From the IMG/VR virus record IMGVR_UViG_3300037137_000987, positions 1-25,915 of that record: a stretch of 25,915 bases of DNA; one strand, given 5' to 3'. Shown in pieces: positions 21,625-25,915 of the stretch. This DNA is from a virus. The translations under genes were made by a program, and so were the position numbers. The notes below the pieces were generated by a model. It did no database searches. It was not told the origin of the DNA and was given only the letters and a program-made list of their open reading frames with translations. Position 1 is the stretch's first letter. The number at the start of each line of letters is the position of its first letter.

Positions 21625-22405
21625 AATTAAACTCTCAGTTTTAGTCGCGGGTATTCGTCCCTGGAATTGGAAGGCTTTGTATGATTCTGTCGCGTCCTCA
21701 TTCAGCGGGACGTGGGAGATCGTCTTCGTCGGACCATACCCCCCGCTTGAGGATCTCAAAGACGCACCAAATCTGGTGTTCAAAGAAGACTGGGGATCGC
21801 CTATGCGGGCCCAGCAAATCGCTTTGACAATGGCGAGGGGCGAATTCTGCACCTGGGTAGCCGACGACGGGGTATTTCTTCCCGGCGCACTGGACGAAGC
21901 CTTCAAGTTTTATGCCGAAGAAGATTGGATATCGAACCCTATGCGTGGGGTTATCGGCAGGTACTGGGAAGGAAGCGGGGATCACGCAATCATGAACAAT
22001 CCAGAATATTACCGCCTTAATTTTCACGATGGGGCGCGGAGCCGATGGATTCCAGACGATTGCTTGCTCCTCAACCTCACTATCGCCCCGACAGAAACAA
22101 TACGCTCTTTCGGGGGTTGGGACTGTATCTTCGAAGCAATCCCTATGGCTCTCTGCGACCTGGGAGTCAGGGTTCATATTGCGGGAATGAGATTCAAACT
22201 TTGTCCAGGGGTGCTTTACACCTGCACGCATACCCCCGGAAGAGAGGGAGATCATGGCCCGATTCACGACGCCCAGACCTATTTTGACATGCCCTTGTTT
22301 AAGTCAATCTGGGACGGACCGAACAGGCCGGATCGGATCACTATACCCTTGGACAACTGGAAGAATGCCCCGGAACGTTGGGAACGGAGGTTCGGGCCGA
22401 AATGA
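21617..22405 (+). CDS. Glycosyltransferase-like protein (third copy)
   Basis: A 262-residue protein from ATG 21617; AAAGGAG is about 11 bases upstream, and the in-frame region before it overlaps the previous gene. It is the sibling of the second copy: 'LSVLVAGIRPWNWKALYDSV', 'TWEIVFVGPYPP' and an intact Asp83-Asp84 in 'WVADDGVFLPGALDEAF', like GT-A family 2 enzymes. 'RWIPDDCLLLNLTIAP' and 'FGGWDCIFEAIPMALCDLGV' are shared with the second copy. It likely transfers a sugar, perhaps the one made by the SDR and flavoprotein. It overlaps its neighbours by 8 and 4 bases. Confidence 0.7.
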   Translation: MDKIKLSVLVAGIRPWNWKALYDSVASSFSGTWEIVFVGPYPPLEDLKDAPNLVFKEDWGSPMRAQQIALTMARGEFCTWVADDGVFLPGALDEAFKFYAEEDWISNPMRGVIGRYWEGSGDHAIMNNPEYYRLNFHDGARSRWIPDDCLLLNLTIAPTETIRSFGGWDCIFEAIPMALCDLGVRVHIAGMRFKLCPGVLYTCTHTPGREGDHGPIHDAQTYFDMPLFKSIWDGPNRPDRITIPLDNWKNAPERWERRFGPK

Positions 22406-23628
22406 AGACCAGGTACGCCTTAATTAAACCGAATACGAAGAAGGGGCAGTATGGCGCTCTTGCCGAATTGTCCGCTATTGAGATGCCGCTGTGGTTGCTC
22501 CTTCTTTCCAATCTATACGAAGACTCGCTTATAATCGACGCTGAAGCACAAGGGCTTAATCGGTTAGGAATCCTTATGACATGTCAGAACAATGGGATCA
22601 CTAATGCGATCATCCTTAATACTGGCTCCCAACCGTCGGCAATATATCAGCAAAGCGATGAGTCTTCAAGAGTCAGGCTGCTTTTACAGATGAATGGAGT
22701 TCCGACCGTGGTTTACGACCACCTTCCGTTCAACCCAATGAATATCGGAAGCCCTAAATATTCCCGCCTTCCACTTCAGAAGTATCGCGCCCACAACTGG
22801 CATTCTTGGGGATATCCTGAACGCTCACCTTATGGATCGATTTATACATCCATCAGCTGTCCATTTCACTGTGACTTTTGTTGCATTCATTCATTTTATA
22901 ACCATCCTTACCAGGTGCGGGAAGTGATGGACGTGCTTGAGGACGCGGTACAACTGCGTCGCCTCGGGATCACTCACGTGAAAATAATGGATGAACTTTT
23001 CGCAATAAAAGGAGCACACTTGAAGGAATTAAGCAGGGAACTGAATTTATTAAATCTCGGTCTTAATATGTGGGGATATGCCCGAATTGATACCGTAGAC
23101 GAAGAATCGCTCCGGGCATGCAAGGCCATGGGCGTGAATTGGCTGGCGTACGGAATTGAAAGCGCTGACCGGGAAACCCGGCAAAAATCAGGGAAAGGTA
23201 AATTCACGAATGAAGATATCCGTCAAGTGGTTGATATGACAAAAGACTGCGGGATAAACGTCGTCGGTAATTTCATTTTTGGATTCGCTGATGATGACTG
23301 GGGATCGATGCAAAGGACACTCGACTTCGCGCAAGAACTCAACTGCGAATATTCGAATTTTTATTGCATGACGCCATACCCCACATCCAAAATTTCCGAA
23401 GGGACCCCGACGCAATCCCCTGCATCTTATGCCCAATATTCAAAAGATTTCAAACCGATGGCAACCCGGTTCCGCAGTGGGGAAGATGTTCGAGAGTTTC
23501 GGGATCGAGCATTCAAAACATATTATCAGAACTTTGGATATCTGCATTCGATTCAAGAAAAATTTGGGAAAAATGTAGTCGAGCAGATTAATGCCATGAC
23601 TGCTATCGATATTGTGAGGGACAAATGA
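22402..23628 (+). CDS. Radical SAM protein with B12-binding-like N-terminal region
   Basis: A 408-residue protein from ATG 22402 (GGAGG upstream, ATGA overlap with the previous stop). Residues 1-130 resemble a degenerate B12-binding fold ('LWLLLLSNLYEDSLIIDAEA'), without the usual cobalamin-ligating Asp-x-His-x2-Gly. The radical SAM cluster motif is Cys153-x3-Cys157-x2-Cys160 ('SCPFHCDFCCIHSF'). Downstream are 'KIMDELFAIK', 'RIDTVDEESLRACKAMGVNW' and the glycine motif 'YGIESADRETRQKSGKG', then 'VVGNFIFGFADDDW'. This is the layout of the large B12-binding radical SAM group (BchE-like). It could methylate or rearrange a sugar or lipid in the same pathway; the true substrate is unknown. Confidence 0.8.
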   Translation: MKTRYALIKPNTKKGQYGALAELSAIEMPLWLLLLSNLYEDSLIIDAEAQGLNRLGILMTCQNNGITNAIILNTGSQPSAIYQQSDESSRVRLLLQMNGVPTVVYDHLPFNPMNIGSPKYSRLPLQKYRAHNWHSWGYPERSPYGSIYTSISCPFHCDFCCIHSFYNHPYQVREVMDVLEDAVQLRRLGITHVKIMDELFAIKGAHLKELSRELNLLNLGLNMWGYARIDTVDEESLRACKAMGVNWLAYGIESADRETRQKSGKGKFTNEDIRQVVDMTKDCGINVVGNFIFGFADDDWGSMQRTLDFAQELNCEYSNFYCMTPYPTSKISEGTPTQSPASYAQYSKDFKPMATRFRSGEDVREFRDRAFKTYYQNFGYLHSIQEKFGKNVVEQINAMTAIDIVRDK

Positions 23629-25151
23629 ACATTCTTCTAAACGAATTCCAGCTCGAAATGCCGGGGGGGGCGACATATCTTCCGTATGCAAGCGGACTGC
23701 TCGCGGCTTATGCGCAAAAGAACAGCGCAATCCGAGACTTAAGATTTTATTTCAATGAACAAGATTCATGCCGAAAGCATATGGACGCCAGGGGATATTC
23801 AGTTAGCCAATGGAACCTTAATCGTTCTCTTCAAGATGCGGAGCAATATCCAAATTCAAGAATAGTTTTCGGTGGCCCATCTTCAAGTGAGGTCAAAGAC
23901 TATCCTGCCATCATCGGCGAGGGGGAATATGCCTTCGCGAAGTGGCTGGACACCGGGTCCCTTCTCTCCCTCCCCTACGCCTTGCCAAATATTGACGATA
24001 TCCCATCCCCCTACACAACGGGCCTGTTTGAGGGCCTAGTAGGCCCACAGAGCCAAGCCATCGTCGAAACCGTTCGAGGCTGCCCCTTTGGCTGCGCATA
24101 TTGCGCCTGGGGCAAGGGCGGCAAGGCCGGGAAAAATGTGAGAATGCACTCACTGGCCTATGTCCAGGAAGAGGCCGAATGGATGGGGATAAATAAAATT
24201 AAATATGTTTTCTGTGCTGACGGGAATTTTGGGATGTTTACCCGTGATGTTCAAGTCGCAAAAATATACGCGGACGTCAAACGAAAATATGGTTATCCCG
24301 AACGGTTCCGCGTATGTTTCGGCAAGAACGCAGAAGAGAGTATTTTCGAGACTGCGAGTATTTTGGCAGAAGCCGGACTCATTAAGGCCGTAACGCTCTC
24401 ACGTCAATCCACTAATCCTATCGCGCTCGCATCAGTAGGCCGCGGGAACGTTTCACAGCAGACATTCGACCGTCTGCAAGATCGATATGCCGAAACAGGG
24501 ATCCCAACTTACTCCGAACTAATCCTTGGCCTACCTGGAGAAACATATGAGTCATGGAAGCAAAGCATCATTGATTCTATGCGGCGGGAAACGCAGCTTT
24601 TCCTTTATCCCCTTTCAGCGCTTCCGGGATCACGGCTTAATGAGATTGACTACCGTATGGCTTACGGCATCCGCACCAGGCGAGTGTTGTTGACCCCCGC
24701 GCATTGCATCCCGCCCGCTGTCGCTGAATATGAGGATATCGTAGTCGAGACAAATACACTCGACCCAGAAGAATGGCGAAAGGCGATGGTATTGGGATGG
24801 TTGGTACAGTTGTTTTATTCATTCAAGTTAATGTCCGAAACTCCCGAAAGCATAGTGGTTGCTTGTGAGGCCGTAGCCGACCCTTCTAATCTAGCCGACG
24901 ATCCTCAACTTCAAGCGATCGTCACGAGATTTTACGAAATAGCCGATGGAATGTTAGCGGGTAAAGGACGATGTATTCAGGACGACTTTTGGGGGCCATG
25001 TTATTGGGAGCCGGAGGAATGGGCATATTTAGAGCTTTGCCGTTCGAATAATCCAGAAGTGGCAGCAGATGATCCAGAAAAATTCGCAACGATGGCGTTA
25101 CTTTATGCAAGAAAATCAAACATGAAACGTAATTTAACGACGGTGGAATAG
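23625..25151 (+). CDS. Second radical SAM protein (B12-binding-type family)
   Basis: A 508-residue protein overlapping the previous gene by four bases. The N-terminal part keeps the last piece of a B12-binding domain ('IVFGGPSSSEVKDYPAIIGE'), preceded by a degenerate region. The cluster motif is Cys153-x3-Cys157-x2-Cys160 in 'RGCPFGCAYCAWGKGGKAG'. Then come 'YVFCADGNFGMFTRDVQVAK', 'RVCFGKNAEESIFETA' and 'SELILGLPGETYESWKQSI', all typical of a radical SAM family seen next to glycosyltransferases in bacteria. The C-terminal 170 residues ('LLTPAHCIPPAVAEYEDIVV' onward) are an extra domain. It probably acts on the same product as its neighbour. A weak Shine-Dalgarno and the overlap suggest coupling. 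Confidence 0.8.
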   Translation: MNILLNEFQLEMPGGATYLPYASGLLAAYAQKNSAIRDLRFYFNEQDSCRKHMDARGYSVSQWNLNRSLQDAEQYPNSRIVFGGPSSSEVKDYPAIIGEGEYAFAKWLDTGSLLSLPYALPNIDDIPSPYTTGLFEGLVGPQSQAIVETVRGCPFGCAYCAWGKGGKAGKNVRMHSLAYVQEEAEWMGINKIKYVFCADGNFGMFTRDVQVAKIYADVKRKYGYPERFRVCFGKNAEESIFETASILAEAGLIKAVTLSRQSTNPIALASVGRGNVSQQTFDRLQDRYAETGIPTYSELILGLPGETYESWKQSIIDSMRRETQLFLYPLSALPGSRLNEIDYRMAYGIRTRRVLLTPAHCIPPAVAEYEDIVVETNTLDPEEWRKAMVLGWLVQLFYSFKLMSETPESIVVACEAVADPSNLADDPQLQAIVTRFYEIADGMLAGKGRCIQDDFWGPCYWEPEEWAYLELCRSNNPEVAADDPEKFATMALLYARKSNMKRNLTTVE

Positions 25152-25165
25152 AGAAAGGAGCAAAA

Positions 25166-25618
25166 ATGAGAAGCGTTATTAAAAATCCAGAAATCATTTC
25201 AGAACTCAAAGGGCTTTACATCAAGAAGGGAATATTGAGCCCCGCAGATGTTGTCAGCATGGCAAGGAACCCAAAATCCGCGCTACATGATTCTTTCGAA
25301 TGGGATGATTCAAGGGCGGCAGAAGCATATCGAATTGATCAAGCGCGTGGAATTCTTCAAATTGTTGTCGAGTATTTGCCAAGTGCGCCAGATATTATGA
25401 GCCGGGTATTTATATCCATCTCAGATGATGCAAATAACGGCGGCGGATATCGAGCAATGGTTGATGTCCTCAACGATAAAGATATGCGGAAAACGTTAGT
25501 TATGGACGCGCTTAATGAACTTCAAAAATTTGAGCATCAATATAAAGCAATCAAAGAACTCGTATTGATATTCTCAGCCATAAAAAAAACACGTCGCAGG
25601 CTGGGAGTGGCACGGTAA
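25166..25618 (+). CDS. Conserved phage protein of unknown function
   Basis: A 150-residue protein with AAAGGAGC before the ATG, the first gene after the sugar operon. It has a pattern I recognise from many phages: 'ILSPADVVSMARNPKSALHD', 'SFEWDDSRAAEAYRIDQARG', a beta middle ending 'GGGYRAMVDVLNDKDMR', and a helical end with 'LNELQKFEHQYKAIKELVL'. It is usually in the early/replication side of the genome and is all-soluble. No catalytic motif can be named. The stop is followed directly by the GGCNN array. Confidence 0.65.
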   Translation: MRSVIKNPEIISELKGLYIKKGILSPADVVSMARNPKSALHDSFEWDDSRAAEAYRIDQARGILQIVVEYLPSAPDIMSRVFISISDDANNGGGYRAMVDVLNDKDMRKTLVMDALNELQKFEHQYKAIKELVLIFSAIKKTRRRLGVAR

Positions 25619-25810
25619 GGCCTGGCCCGGCGGGGCGAGGCGGGGCAGGCGAGGCTGGGCTAGGCGAGGCTGGGCTAGGCAAGGCAGGCTGGGCTAGGCA
25701 AGGCGTGGCGTGGCAGGGCAAGGCAAGGCAGGCAAGGCAAGGCTCGGCGAGGCAGGCAAGGCAAGGCAGGGCAAGGCATGGCAGGGCAAGGCATGGCAAG
25801 GCAGGCAAGG
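25619..25810 (+). repeat. GGCNN pentamer array (192 bp, G/C-rich)
   Basis: Starting right after the stop of the preceding gene, about 38 units of GGC plus two variable bases follow each other, with GGCA four-base units interspersed. Early units carry CT, CC, GG, GA; middle units TG, TA, GA; late units are mostly AA, AG or AT. Blocks of three units recur: GGCGAGGCTGGGCTA twice near 25649-25680, and GGCAGGGCAAGGCAT twice near 25767-25796. A five-base period cannot be in frame for protein, and stops occur, so this is not coding. Every unit has GG on the plus strand. Confidence 0.93.
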
Positions 25811-25843
25811 AAAAAAAACAACAAACAAAAAAGGAGAATCACA
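25811..25843 (+). promoter_or_regulatory. A-rich leader with ribosome-binding site of the last gene
   Basis: Immediately after the pentamer array the sequence changes to almost pure A with a few C (25811-25830), then AAAAGGAG at about 25828-25835 and the ATG at 25844. The Shine-Dalgarno is strong and open. The sharp switch from G-rich to A-rich sequence is notable. Confidence 0.7.
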
Positions 25844-25915
25844 ATGGAAACCAAAACAGTTCAAATCAAACCACCGAACATTAAGACAATTGTTTTTGAA
25901 ATCAAAGGTACTGCA
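25844..25915 (+). CDS. Start of a phage protein cut by the window end
   Basis: Only the first 24 codons are present, 'METKTVQIKPPNIKTIVFEI' and then Lys-Gly-Thr-Ala. The start is well supported by AAAAGGAG eight to nine bases upstream. 'KPPN....F.I.GTA' resembles the start of a phage protein family of unknown function from early regions. The rest lies outside the window. Confidence 0.6.
   Translation, partial: METKTVQIKPPNIKTIVFEIKGTA

Noticed and set aside
25551-25808. Leftward 85-residue ORF rich in Leu, Pro, Ala and Cys
   Set aside because: It is the reverse reading of the GGCNN array; low complexity caused by the repeat, no ribosome-binding site.
25619-25810. GGCNN array as CRISPR or as G-quadruplex DNA
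   Set aside because: No spacers between repeats, so not CRISPR; G runs are mostly two long (occasionally three or four), so only weak two-layer quadruplexes would be possible.

Overview
The window is a stretch of a temperate, siphovirus-type tailed phage or prophage. It runs from the head-tail connector genes, through a complete lambda-like tail module, lysis genes and an integrase/immunity region, to an unusual cargo block and the start of the early genes. The standard genetic code fits: TAA, TAG and TGA all end genes, and most starts have good Shine-Dalgarno sites. The host is probably a diderm (Gram-negative-type) bacterium, because there is a lipoprotein nested in an Rz/Rz1-like way and a lytic transglycosylase with an export signal. 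I cannot name the host. The mixture of families looks like an environmental phage known only from metagenomes.

Layout, 1-4.1 kb: a DnaT-like/connector protein, a minor capsid (MuF/minor capsid 2 type) protein interrupted by a LAGLIDADG intein, a head-closure-like protein, an HK97 gp10-like protein, a tail-terminator-like protein and the major tail tube protein. 4.1-12 kb: tail assembly chaperone with a textbook -1 frameshift element, tape measure, then proteins like lambda M, L (with four cysteines for an Fe-S cluster), K (NlpC/P60) and J. The J-like protein carries a 121-residue Ser-Pro repeat. 12-14.9 kb: small proteins, a signal-peptide-bearing fibre protein, and a run of small membrane proteins ending in a nested lipoprotein (lysis/spanin-like).

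14.7-16.4 kb: leftward integrase, lacking its catalytic C-terminal part, and an XRE-type regulator. These diverge from a rightward XRE regulator with a good sigma70 promoter. 16.4-17.7 kb: a ribbon-helix-helix protein, a protein that joins an excisionase-like HTH to an export signal and a lytic transglycosylase, and two small ORFs.

17.6-25.15 kb: a tightly packed cargo operon of three related GT-A-type glycosyltransferases, a GDP-mannose-dehydratase-like SDR enzyme, a tiny membrane protein, a UDP-galactopyranose-mutase-like flavoprotein and two radical SAM proteins. Nearly every gene overlaps the next. It looks like a glycan-building or glycan-modifying pathway, acting perhaps on the host surface or on the virion.

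25.17 kb to the end: a conserved phage protein of unknown function, a 192-bp array of GGCNN pentamers, an A-rich leader and the start of another phage gene. The array, the glycosyl/radical SAM operon, the HTH-transglycosylase fusion and the signal-peptide fibre are the most unusual parts.
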